Source: Salisaeta longa DSM 21114 (GTDB taxonomy: Bacteria; Bacteroidota; Rhodothermia; Rhodothermales; Salinibacteraceae). Taken from it: a stretch of 64,000 nt of DNA. The notes under the pieces are model-generated. The model had not been told where the DNA came from and did no database searches. It saw only the letters and a list, made by a program, of their open reading frames with translations. How positions within the stretch are numbered: position 1 is the stretch's first letter; every line of letters begins with the position of its first letter. A program made the position numbers and the translations under genes. Positions 54,252 to 62,318 of this stretch are shown in pieces. The stretch covers positions 1,448,005 to 1,512,004 of the forward strand of contig NZ_ATTH01000001.1 in assembly GCF_000419585.1 (NCBI RefSeq). The letters run 5' to 3'.

Positions 54252-55688
54252 TTAGTCGCCGAGGCCAAGGATGGCGGCGAAGTTGCTGATCTTCTGCTCG
54301 ATCTCGGCCCATTCGTTTTCGGGTTCCGAACCCTCCACGAGGCCCGCGCCCGAAAAGAGGGCCAGCTGTCGCCCGTGCACGAGCCCCGAGCGGATGGCCA
54401 CGGCAAACTCGGCCGCATCGGGGCCCATCCAGCCCACCGGCCCGGCGTACCAGCCACGGTCGAAGGGCTCCGCCGTGCGGATGAAGTCCAGCGCCTCGCC
54501 CGTGGGCACCCCACCAACGGCCGGTGTGGGATGCAGCGCCCGCAAGAAGTCGACCGCATGCGCGCCGTTATTGAGCGGGCCGCGGATGGTGGAGCACAAA
54601 TGTCGCTTGCGACGCAGGCGCAGCTCGGTGGGCGGCGCCACATCAATCGACCGGCAAAACGGCGCCAGCTGTTCACGGATGGCGTCGGTCACGAATGCAT
54701 GCTCGCGACGGTCCTTCTCGCTTTCCATCAGCTCGGTACGCAGCGCCTCATCTTCGGACGCCCCGTCGACGCGCGCCCGGGTGCCCGCCACCGCTTCGCT
54801 TTCCACGACGCCGTCTTCCAGCCGAAACAGCCGCTCGGGCGTAGCGCCTACAAAGGCGGTGCCGTGCTCGGGGCGAAACCCAAAGTGAAAGCATTGCGGC
54901 GTCTCGTTCGCCAGGTGCTCTAGCAGCAGCAGCGGGTCGAGGGCCGACGCGAAGCCCAGCGTCACGCGGCGCGCGAGGACGGCCTTCTGCAGGTCGCCCC
55001 GGCGGATGGCCGCAACGGCGTCCTGCACGCGCTGCATCCACACGTCGCGCGCCGGCTCGTCTTGGCGTCGGACAGGTGTGGGCAGCGGGCCGGGCGCGGT
55101 GGACGCAGGAAACACGAGCTGCTGGATGCTGCGCTGCAACGCCTCGGCGCGCTTCTTGTCGCGCGGCAACACGATGTTGCACACCAGCACGTGGCCCGCG
55201 TCGGTGGTTTGCCACTCAAACCGGGGCAGCACCATACGCGCGGTGCCAAAGGGCCGCCAGTAGGCCTCCGGGCGGCCGTCTACCGGGGGCTGGCGGGCAT
55301 CGAAGCGGATGCCGCCGTAGTAGCGCACGGCCGACGGTGCGTCGCTCAAGCGGGCGTCGAGGAGCGCGCCCAGCGTGTCGTACTGCAGCGGCGCCCCGGT
55401 GGTACGCACTGCATCGGCGACGCCGGCGGCCGCGATGGACGTGGCGCTACGGCGCCCCTTCCAGTACAAGCCGTAGGGAAAGGACTGCGCGCGCAGCCAG
55501 TGCAGCGCCGGCACGCGGCCCTCCACCGGCACGCGCACCTGCCGGATCAGCAGATCGGTGGACGACGTCTCGCGCAGCACGCGGGCCACTTGGTCGGCAA
55601 GCGCTGCACGCCACCGATCGGCCGCAGGCACCTCCGGCGGCGACAGGATCTGGTCTAACGACATCATGGAACGAGCGGCTTCAGGCAT
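54252..55688 (-). CDS. menF: Isochorismate synthase (MenF/EntC type)
   Basis: A 478-residue chorismate-utilising enzyme that makes isochorismate, probably for menaquinone. Family motifs are clear: GATPERLFRL, VAGTRARV, LHPTPAVGGVPT, YAGPVGWMGPDAAEF and LFSGAGLVEGSEPENEW. The start ATG at 55688 overlaps the stop of the upstream gene in a TGATG arrangement (one shared base), so translation is probably coupled; internal ATGs at 55667 and 55664 are alternatives. Other men genes are not in the window, and a siderophore role is less likely without an ent/dhb cluster. Confidence 0.9.
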   Translation of the reverse strand: MPEAARSMMSLDQILSPPEVPAADRWRAALADQVARVLRETSSTDLLIRQVRVPVEGRVPALHWLRAQSFPYGLYWKGRRSATSIAAAGVADAVRTTGAPLQYDTLGALLDARLSDAPSAVRYYGGIRFDARQPPVDGRPEAYWRPFGTARMVLPRFEWQTTDAGHVLVCNIVLPRDKKRAEALQRSIQQLVFPASTAPGPLPTPVRRQDEPARDVWMQRVQDAVAAIRRGDLQKAVLARRVTLGFASALDPLLLLEHLANETPQCFHFGFRPEHGTAFVGATPERLFRLEDGVVESEAVAGTRARVDGASEDEALRTELMESEKDRREHAFVTDAIREQLAPFCRSIDVAPPTELRLRRKRHLCSTIRGPLNNGAHAVDFLRALHPTPAVGGVPTGEALDFIRTAEPFDRGWYAGPVGWMGPDAAEFAVAIRSGLVHGRQLALFSGAGLVEGSEPENEWAEIEQKISNFAAILGLGD

Positions 55689-56338
55689 CACGCAGCGTTC
55701 AGGTGAGCGGTACAGTTGAGGAGTTTGGCCTGAAAACGGCCATCGCGGTACTCCAGGTGATTGACGCACGTGTTGGCGTGCCCCATCTCGTGCATGTTGT
55801 GCAGCCCGCGCTCCAGCACGGAAGCCAGCAGCACGCGCAGGTATCGCCCGTGCGTGACAACCAGGATGGTGCGCCCGGCCGACGCCTCCAGCATATGATG
55901 CACCGCCCGCTGGGCCCGCGCTTCCACGTCGCGCGGCGACTCGCCGCCCTCAATCGGAAGATCGACCGTGCCGGCGCGCCATTGTTCTTTGATGGCATTC
56001 ATGGCCGCGTCGCGGTCGGGGGCGGGCGGTTCGCCCTCGTACACGCCCCATGCCATCTCCTCCAAATCTTTCAGGTAGATGGTGGGCAGCGGGCGGTGCC
56101 GGGCGGTGACCAGGCGGGCCGTTTGCCGCGTACGCCGCAGCGGACTCACGTACGCCACGTCAAAATCTACCGTTGCGAAGCGCTCGCCCAACGCCTTCGC
56201 TTGGGCGCGGCCCGTCGCGTTCAGATCGGCGTCGATGCCACGGCCCTGCACGATGCCTTGGCGGTTGTACTCGGTTTCGCCGTGCCGCACGAGGTAGAGC
56301 GTCGTGGTGGCAACATCGACCGGAGAGGACACAGGCAT
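55688..56338 (-). CDS. Histidine phosphatase family protein
   Basis: A 216-residue phosphoglycerate-mutase-like phosphatase. LYLVRHGETEYN holds the phosphorylated His and Arg, SPLRRTRQTA the second Arg, EMAWGVYEG the acidic residue and VVTHGRYLRV the second catalytic His. Substrates range from cofactor intermediates (CobC-like) to sugar phosphates. Its stop codon shares a base with the menF-like start, so a link to menaquinone or another chorismate product is suggested only by position. Confidence 0.88.
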   Translation of the reverse strand: MPVSSPVDVATTTLYLVRHGETEYNRQGIVQGRGIDADLNATGRAQAKALGERFATVDFDVAYVSPLRRTRQTARLVTARHRPLPTIYLKDLEEMAWGVYEGEPPAPDRDAAMNAIKEQWRAGTVDLPIEGGESPRDVEARAQRAVHHMLEASAGRTILVVTHGRYLRVLLASVLERGLHNMHEMGHANTCVNHLEYRDGRFQAKLLNCTAHLNAA

Positions 56339-56368
56339 AGCGTAGCAAGATCGGGTTGGCAGAATGGG

Positions 56369-57046
56369 TTAGTCGTCGCGGCGCACGCTCCAATTGTCGA
56401 TCATGGCGCGCGCCATGTCGTCCACCTCGGGCAGCGGGAGACGCCGGCTGACGGCGACCCGTACAATGATGGCCCGCAGCATCTGATCCGCCGCCGGCAA
56501 GGTGTACAACAAGCGCCAGATGGGCCGTACCGCTGCGTTGCCGATGCGCTCTAGCACGCCCCAGCGCCCCAGCACAAAAACCGTGAGCCCAACGCCCACG
56601 GCCCAGAAGCGCGATTGCGCAGCAAAGGCGCTCATCGAAACCACGTAGAACGTCCCCTGGCTTACCGGGTGCTCGGCCCAGCGCATGATTTTCGCGGCGC
56701 GCAGGCTTGCCACCGACGGGCTGAATATTTTCCAACCGAGGTAAAGCCCCACTGCACTCGTGGTTGCAGGAAGGGCCGGCAGCACCCACAGCAGCACCGG
56801 AAGCGCCCACAGCAGCAGCGCCTCGGGCGTGCGGTGCCACGCTTCGGCCCAGGCCACAAGACGGGCCAGCGGCACCGCATCCAGCACCGCCGGCGCATAC
56901 TCTTTAAGCCCATCGGCCGTCACATGAAACCAGCGCCCCGAGGCGGTAAACAGGCCGTACGGCGTGTCGATAAATGAAGCGTCGGGGGCGTCCGTCACGT
57001 GCGGCGTGGCACCGGGTGGCTGAATAAATAAAAAGCAGGCGCGCAT
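56369..57046 (-). CDS. Membrane protein of unknown function with two or three helices
   Basis: A ~225-residue protein. The first ~65 residues are soluble (DASFIDTPYGLFTASGRWFHVTADGLKEYAP), followed by a pair of hydrophobic segments (~73-100, LLLWALPVLLWVLPALPATTSAVGLYL) and a third near 139-160 (FWAVGVGLTVFVLGRWGVL); the tail is basic and helical. The family is not recognised. I use the ATG at 57046; a GTG at 56998 (VTDAPDASFIDTPYG) would also fit. Upstream open frame beyond 57046 is antisense to the CBS gene and is rejected. Confidence 0.6.
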   Translation of the reverse strand: MRACFLFIQPPGATPHVTDAPDASFIDTPYGLFTASGRWFHVTADGLKEYAPAVLDAVPLARLVAWAEAWHRTPEALLLWALPVLLWVLPALPATTSAVGLYLGWKIFSPSVASLRAAKIMRWAEHPVSQGTFYVVSMSAFAAQSRFWAVGVGLTVFVLGRWGVLERIGNAAVRPIWRLLYTLPAADQMLRAIIVRVAVSRRLPLPEVDDMARAMIDNWSVRRDD

Positions 57047-57238
57047 CGGGGCGCGCTGTATTGTGCAGCAAATCCACGTACACGAGAGCGCACATCCGGT
57101 TTCAGATATTTCTGAAAGCTTCGCAGACCATCCATCCGTTGCCAATGGGTTCCACTTGCATCGAAGCTGTAATGCACTGGAACCGCTTTCGGCGCGCTCC
57201 AATTGAGCATTGCCCCGTTCACTTCCTTCCAACCGGCG

Positions 57239-57706
57239 ATGCACAACGCCATGAAACGTCCTCTTTCCGAATTGCTGAAGCGACGCGGCGTTCTCATCCA
57301 CGTAGGCCCGCAGGCCGCGGTGGCTGAGGCGGCTGCGCTGATGGACGAGCACAACGTGAGCGCGCTCGTGGTGCTCAACGACGCCGGTGATGCGGTGGGC
57401 ATCGTGACGGAGCGCGACCTCACCCGCCGCGTGGTTGCCAAACAGCGCCCGCCTGCCGAGACGCCGGTGCGCGCGATCATGACAGAAGACGTGGTGGTGG
57501 TGTCGGAAGATACCCCCCGCGACGAGGCGCTCAACCTGATGCACGACCGGCACATTCGTCACCTGCCGGTGGCCTCCGACGACCAGCTCGTGGGCATGAT
57601 CTCGATCCGCGACCTGCTCCACTTCGAGAACCGGATGAAGGAGCAAACCATCGAGGACCTGCGCGACTACGTGCTCGAAAAGCCGTATCCGCGGTACCCG
57701 CGCTGA
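57239..57706 (+). CDS. CBS-domain pair protein
   Basis: A ~155-residue protein made of two CBS domains (a Bateman module) after a short basic N-terminus (MKRPLSELLKRRG). Signature stretches are AAALMDEHNVSALVVLNDAGDAVGIVTERDL and LNLMHDRHIRHLPVASDDQLVGMISIRDLL. Such stand-alone pairs usually bind adenine nucleotides and sense energy or ionic state; the partner is unknown. The ATG at 57239 and an internal ATG at 57251 are both possible. It converges with rnhA, 14 bases away. Confidence 0.9.
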   Translation: MHNAMKRPLSELLKRRGVLIHVGPQAAVAEAAALMDEHNVSALVVLNDAGDAVGIVTERDLTRRVVAKQRPPAETPVRAIMTEDVVVVSEDTPRDEALNLMHDRHIRHLPVASDDQLVGMISIRDLLHFENRMKEQTIEDLRDYVLEKPYPRYPR

Positions 57707-57720
57707 GGCCCTACCGGCGC

Positions 57721-58161
57721 TTACTTGTACGGCTCCATAGCTGCCACGGCACGCTCATCGGCCATGTTGTTTAGGGGATTGTCGGCGTGGCCCTTCACCC
57801 AGATCCACTCCACGTCGTGGCGCTTGTCCTGTGCGATGAGCTGCTGCCACAGGTCTTTGTTCTTCACGGGTTTCTTTGACGACGTGCGCCAGCCCCGCTT
57901 TTTCCATCCTTCAATCCACCCGTCGTTGAAGGCGCGCGAGAGGTAGGCGCTATCGGTGTGCAGCTTCACGGTGCACGAATCCTCCAGCGACTCCAGGGCC
58001 CGCAGCGCGGCGGTGAGCTCCATGCGGTTGTTGGTGGTGTGCTTGGTTCCCCCTTCCAGGGTGTCCATGGTGTGCTCGTCGCGCACAATGATGGCCGCCC
58101 ACCCGCCAGGGCCGGGGTTGCCGCTGCACGCGCCGTCTGTATAAATCGTCACCGTGTCCAT
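57721..58161 (-). CDS. rnhA: Ribonuclease HI
   Basis: A 146-residue nuclease that degrades RNA in RNA-DNA hybrids. The metal-binding residues appear in IYTDGACSGNPGPGGW (Asp), NNRMELTAALRAL (Glu), KLHTDSAYL (Asp) and KGHADNPLNNMADERA (His and Asp). A basic handle (IEGWKKRGWRTSSKKPVKNK) is present as in E. coli RNase HI. Start 58161 (MDTVTIYTDG) gives the standard N-terminus. Confidence 0.96.
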   Translation of the reverse strand: MDTVTIYTDGACSGNPGPGGWAAIIVRDEHTMDTLEGGTKHTTNNRMELTAALRALESLEDSCTVKLHTDSAYLSRAFNDGWIEGWKKRGWRTSSKKPVKNKDLWQQLIAQDKRHDVEWIWVKGHADNPLNNMADERAVAAMEPYK

Positions 58162-58371
58162 CGTTGGTTGTGAGATTGATTCAGGGGTTTCGCAACATAA
58201 CCGTGCGATGATTGGTGTGCGCACCGGGCTGCGGAAAAAACGTGTGGAGATGCGCCGCGCGCAGATTTTTGGAGCAGACTGAACGCGGGCGCCGTTCGCT
58301 TCGTTGGGTGTTGGTCAGCGCTCGGCCTACGGGACGGGCCCCACGATGGATGCAGGCAATGGTACAGCGTC

Positions 58372-59388
58372 ATGAAATTTGTCGATCAGGTAGAAATTAA
58401 GGTGCGCAGCGGCGATGGCGGGCGCGGGCTCGTCTCGTGGCGGCGGGAGAAGTTCGTGCCGAAGGGCGGCCCGGCCGGCGGCAACGGCGGCACCGGCGGA
58501 TCGGTGTATGTTGAAGCGGATGAAAACCTGTATACGCTGCTCGACTTCCGCTACAACAAGCACCACGAGGCCGAGGACGGTGCGCCCGGCGGCAAGTTCA
58601 ACAAGACCGGTGCCGATGGCGACGACGTGGTGCTGCGCGTACCGCCCGGCACCGTGATCCGCAATGCCGATACGGGCGCACAGATGGGCGAGGTGCTGAA
58701 CGACGGCGATCGCCTGCTGGTGGCCGAGGGCGGCCGCGGCGGGAAGGGCAATGCCTTCTTCAAGTCGTCGACGAACCAGGCGCCGCGCTTTGCGCAACCG
58801 GGCGAAGACGGCGAGACGAAAACCATTGTGCTGGAGCTGAAGCTGCTGGCTGATGTGGGCCTCGTGGGGTTTCCCAATGCCGGAAAAAGCACGCTCGTCT
58901 CGTCTCTTTCGGCCGCCACGCCGGAAGTGGCCGACTACCCCTTCACGACGCTCAATCCGCAGCTGGGCATGGTGTACCTGAACGACTTTGAGTCGTTTGT
59001 GATGGCCGATCTGCCCGGCATCATCGAGGATGCGCACGAGGGCAAGGGCCTGGGCCTGCGGTTTCTGCGCCACATCGAACGAACGAGCGTGCTCCTTTTC
59101 GTCATCCCCATTACCGCAACGGATCTGGCGGCGACGTACACGAAGCTGCGCCGCGAGCTGGGCGCCTACGAGGCGGCGTTGCTGCACAAGCCGCACATGG
59201 TGGCCCTCTCCAAGATCGATGTGCTCGCGCCCGACGAGCGTGCCTTGCTGCCCGACATTGTAGCCGACGACTTCCCCGACGATGTCCCGCTTGTGCCTAT
59301 CAGCGCGGTTGCGCAGCTGGGCCTCGACGACCTCAAGCGCCGTCTATACCGTCATGTGAAGGAAGCCAAGGACGTTGCGTTGCCCTAA
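58372..59388 (+). CDS. obgE: Obg GTPase (ObgE/CgtA)
   Basis: A 338-residue ribosome-associated GTPase. The Gly-rich Obg domain fills residues 1-158 (MKFVDQVEIKVRSGDGG; GGPAGGNGGTGGSVYV). The G domain has G1 VGFPNAGKS near residue 165, G2 at YPFTTLNPQ, G3 DLPGIIEDA and G4 as LSKID. There is no long C-terminal extension. Involved in 50S assembly and stress response. It converges with the SDR gene. Confidence 0.96.
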   Translation: MKFVDQVEIKVRSGDGGRGLVSWRREKFVPKGGPAGGNGGTGGSVYVEADENLYTLLDFRYNKHHEAEDGAPGGKFNKTGADGDDVVLRVPPGTVIRNADTGAQMGEVLNDGDRLLVAEGGRGGKGNAFFKSSTNQAPRFAQPGEDGETKTIVLELKLLADVGLVGFPNAGKSTLVSSLSAATPEVADYPFTTLNPQLGMVYLNDFESFVMADLPGIIEDAHEGKGLGLRFLRHIERTSVLLFVIPITATDLAATYTKLRRELGAYEAALLHKPHMVALSKIDVLAPDERALLPDIVADDFPDDVPLVPISAVAQLGLDDLKRRLYRHVKEAKDVALP

Positions 59389-59405
59389 CGCGTGGACCGC
59401 GAGGC

Positions 59406-60218
59406 TCACAGCAGGTGCTTGATTCGTCCGCCATCCACGGGAAGCGCAGTGCCGGTGATGTATCCGGCCTGCTGGCTGGCCAGAAACGCCACGGCGGCCG
59501 CAAACTCCTCGGGGGTGCCCAGCCGGTCGAGCGCGTTCTCCTCGGCCCAGGCGGCCTCCACCGCAGCCCGCGATGTTCCGGTGCGTGCTTCAATCGACGC
59601 GGCCAGTTCGGTCAGCCGGTCGGTTTGGGTGTAGCCCGGCAGCACGGTGTTCACCGTAATGCCCTTGGGCCCAAGATCGGCCGCCAGGCTCTTGGCGTAG
59701 CCCTGCACGCCAGCGCGCGCGGTGTTTGAGAGGGCCAGCGTGGGAATGGGCTGCTTCGCCGACACCGACGACACCATGACGATGCGCGCATGGTCGTCCG
59801 CGGCGGCGGCATCCTCCAACGAAGCGCGGGCGGCGGTGCACAGGTGAATGGTGCTCATCAGGTTGAGCTCCAGCGCGGCGCGCCAGTCCGCGGCGTCGAC
59901 CTCGGTGGCCGTTCCGGAGGGCGGGCCGCCGGCGTTGGTGACAAGGACGTGGAGCGCGCCAAAGGCGTCCACCGTCTGTGCGATTGCCTCCGCAACAGCC
60001 GTTGCGTCGGTTACGTCGCATACCAGCGGCAGCACCCGGTTGGGCGGCGTGCCCGCTGCTTCGGCGATGGCTTCGGCGGCCGTTTGGATGCGCGCCTCGC
60101 TGCGTGAACAAATGGCCACCGTGCATCCTTCGCGGGCCAGGCGGGTGGCCGCTGCACGCCCTAATCCGCTACTGGCCCCGGCAACAAACGCAACGCGATC
60201 GGTGAGTCCTAAGTCCAT
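59406..60218 (-). CDS. SDR-family oxidoreductase
   Basis: A 270-residue short-chain dehydrogenase. The NAD(P)-binding loop is VAGASSGLGRAAAT; NAGGPPSGT sits at the NAG position. The catalytic Ser is in MVSSVSAKQPIPTLALSNTARAGVQGYAKSLA, where Ser-Asn-Thr takes the usual Tyr-x-x-x-Lys region, so the canonical Tyr appears replaced; the C-terminal part has ITVNTVLPGYTQTDR and VAFLASQQAGYITGTALPVDGG. Proteins of this subgroup are annotated as 3-oxoacyl-ACP reductase-like. Substrate unknown. The possible loss of the Tyr is worth a check. Confidence 0.85.
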   Translation of the reverse strand: MDLGLTDRVAFVAGASSGLGRAAATRLAREGCTVAICSRSEARIQTAAEAIAEAAGTPPNRVLPLVCDVTDATAVAEAIAQTVDAFGALHVLVTNAGGPPSGTATEVDAADWRAALELNLMSTIHLCTAARASLEDAAAADDHARIVMVSSVSAKQPIPTLALSNTARAGVQGYAKSLAADLGPKGITVNTVLPGYTQTDRLTELAASIEARTGTSRAAVEAAWAEENALDRLGTPEEFAAAVAFLASQQAGYITGTALPVDGGRIKHLL

Positions 60219-60301
60219 GGCCCTGGGGGTTGGTCGGTTGATGAATGGGTGGTTTGCACCACGATCAACCTGTCAGGTTCGCCCCTCGCGCCCTTGCCTT
60301 G

Positions 60302-61042
60302 CTAAAACAAACCGCCTGTGAGGAGTCCGGTCGGCGGCACCGCGTCGCTTAGCGGCAGCGAACGGGCGGTGAAGCGACCCTCCATGCGCAACGGGGCAGC
60401 CAACGGACGCCCGTGGAAGGTTGGGGGCATCGGGAGATTCGTCATGGTGCCAGGATCGTACGCGCGGAGCGAGTCAACGTACGCCTCCAGCGCCTCACGT
60501 GCTATGGCGAGACGGCGCGACGCGCTGAGCGAAAACCGTCCGCGTATCACCGCATCGTCAGCGCGCTCAATGGTCAGCGTGCCCTGTGGCAATGGATAGG
60601 AAACCACCGAGTCTGCCGTCATGCGCGAGTAATCAGCCCACGTGAGTGCGCCCAACGAGTCGAAGAGCGCTGGTGCAGGCGCCCTAAAGCCCACGACCTC
60701 CGGATATCCGCCGCCAAGTCCTCCAAGCGTATTGACCTCGTACGTCCCCGGACGCAGTTCGTCGAACCCACGGAGCATAAACGTCAGTGCATGCTGGCTG
60801 CCTGACGCCCCCGACGGCGTGCCATACAGCTGAATGACCGTTGAGGAGCCGAATCCGCTACCAATCGGGAAGAAGAACTGGTCATTGAAGGCCGCGCCGT
60901 CGTTCATCGCGGCCTTGCCCTGCACGGTTTGGTGGACCGGTGCACTCAAAGAGAGCGTAAACGAGGCGTCTGGGGGTTGCTCCGATGCGTCACATCCAAC
61001 GACGAGGAGGCAAAAGACGCCTAAAACAAGCAAACGGCGCAT
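60302..61042 (-). CDS. Predicted lipoprotein of unknown function
   Basis: A 246-residue lipoprotein: signal MRRLLVLGVFCLLVVGC with lipobox Cys17, then a beta-rich domain (FTLSLSAPVHQTVQG; VIQLYGTPSG; ALTFMLRGFDELRPGTYEV; GTLTIERADDAVIRGRFSLSA) with no catalytic motif that I recognise. Alternating strands and a Gly/Pro-rich C-terminus suggest an extracytoplasmic lipocalin- or sandwich-like fold. It stands alone, and the 61043-61116 leader is AT-rich. Confidence 0.7.
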   Translation of the reverse strand: MRRLLVLGVFCLLVVGCDASEQPPDASFTLSLSAPVHQTVQGKAAMNDGAAFNDQFFFPIGSGFGSSTVIQLYGTPSGASGSQHALTFMLRGFDELRPGTYEVNTLGGLGGGYPEVVGFRAPAPALFDSLGALTWADYSRMTADSVVSYPLPQGTLTIERADDAVIRGRFSLSASRRLAIAREALEAYVDSLRAYDPGTMTNLPMPPTFHGRPLAAPLRMEGRFTARSLPLSDAVPPTGLLTGGLF

Positions 61043-61116
61043 GACATTCTATTAGTTTAATTTTACGCTTTTCCATACATTAAAGATTAAACGCTAATTT
61101 CTGCAACACGCGTTTG

Positions 61117-61758
61117 TTACTTTAACGCAACGATAGCATCGGAGCACAGCCCCCACGGACACACACGCTGCACCGTGACGCATGTCCAGGCGTAGCAGTT
61201 CACGTACCGCACGGCCTCAATCGGGCGACACCCGCCAACCAGCGCGGGCCACCGCCGATGCAGCCACACCCAGCCCGCGCACAGCCGTCCCGGCACGCCG
61301 CCGTCCGTGCGTGCAAGGCTTGCAATGCATAGCGCGCCGCCGGGGCGAAGCAGGCGGCGGGCTTCCCGGATCATCGCATGGAGGGCCGCGGGCGCCAGGA
61401 GGTCGAGCACGTAGTTGAGCACCACCGCGTCAGCCGACGCATCATCGCGCGGGAATGGCGGCCGTCCATCGGTTACGTGCACCGTGGCGCGCGCAGGCGG
61501 CAGACGTTCTGCGGTGAGGCGGGCCATCGTGGGACTCAGCTCGAAGCCCACATAGCGCACCTGCGGGTACTGCCGCACCAGCCGCGCAGCAAAACGTCCG
61601 GTGCCGCCGCCCACCTCCACCACCGTCGCGGCGTCGGGCCAGGGCCCGTGGGCAAGCAGCCAGTCTTTGGCTGGCTCTTCGTAGAACGCCTGTGTGTCCT
61701 GCCAGCGGCCCACGCGATCGTACAGCGCGCGCAGCGCCGGGCGATCAAGCGTCGGCAT
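61117..61758 (-). CDS. Class I SAM-dependent methyltransferase
   Basis: A 213-residue methyltransferase. Motif I is VVEVGGGTGRFAARL, the acidic loop YVGFELSPTM, motif II ADAVVLNYVLDLL and a following LRPGGALCIASLA. The C-terminal ~60 residues are rich in Cys and Trp (CAGWVWLHRRWP; CYAWTCVTVQRVCPWG). The acceptor is unknown. The gene overlaps the DinB gene upstream by 14 bases, so both are translated from one message. Confidence 0.85.
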   Translation of the reverse strand: MPTLDRPALRALYDRVGRWQDTQAFYEEPAKDWLLAHGPWPDAATVVEVGGGTGRFAARLVRQYPQVRYVGFELSPTMARLTAERLPPARATVHVTDGRPPFPRDDASADAVVLNYVLDLLAPAALHAMIREARRLLRPGGALCIASLARTDGGVPGRLCAGWVWLHRRWPALVGGCRPIEAVRYVNCYAWTCVTVQRVCPWGLCSDAIVALK

Positions 61759-62284
61759 GGGCCCGGATGTCGTCGATGATGGCCTGGTGGTGCGCCGTGT
61801 GGATGCGCACAAACCGGAGCCATTGCGGCGCGGTCAGAAAACCCAGCGCGGGATGCTCGATGCGCTCGGATGACGCAGCCGCGGCATCAAGATGGTCGGC
61901 GAGACGGTGCAACGCGGCCCGGCTACGTTCGAGCGTCGCGCGCAAGTCCGAAAGATCAGGGGATGCAGGCGGCGTGACGGCGTCGGGGGCTTGCATCTGT
62001 CCGCGCGGCAAGCCTTCTTCCTGCAGCACGCGGCGGCCCGCACGCGTCGGCTCGCCGGTGGTCGTCGAGCGCTTGCCAACGGCCGCGTAGCGCGCCGCGG
62101 TAAGACTCATGCCGTTGGCCGTCCACACGTGATGCAGGTGCTGCGCCACGGTCCACCCCGAAACCGACGGAACGGCGGCAACGAGCACCGCCTCGGGGCC
62201 GTCAAGCAGCGCGGCTTGCTGCTCATACAGGGCGCTGAGTTGATCGTATTCGACGTGCGGATCAATGGTGGGCATCGGGGGCAT
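61745..62284 (-). CDS. DinB-like four-helix-bundle protein
   Basis: A ~179-residue protein of the DinB/YfiT metal-binding superfamily. QHLHHVW near residue 48 and IHTAHHQAIIDDI near the C-terminus provide the His residues, and the two helices of TLERSRAALHRLADHLD lie between. Members include thiol-dependent transferases in mycothiol or bacillithiol metabolism, but many have no known activity. Starts at 62284 or 62275 (MPTIDPHVEYDQL) are both plausible. Its 3' end overlaps the methyltransferase gene by 14 bases. Confidence 0.8.
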   Translation of the reverse strand: MPPMPTIDPHVEYDQLSALYEQQAALLDGPEAVLVAAVPSVSGWTVAQHLHHVWTANGMSLTAARYAAVGKRSTTTGEPTRAGRRVLQEEGLPRGQMQAPDAVTPPASPDLSDLRATLERSRAALHRLADHLDAAAASSERIEHPALGFLTAPQWLRFVRIHTAHHQAIIDDIRAHADA

Positions 62285-62318
62285 GGAGGATGAGGAACAG
62301 GTGTGCCGGCAGGTATCA

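Noticed and set aside
56369-57646. 425-codon extension of the minus-strand membrane-protein gene
   Set aside because: The N-terminal part beyond 57046 is antisense to the CBS-domain gene and lacks protein character; the ATG at 57046 is used instead.
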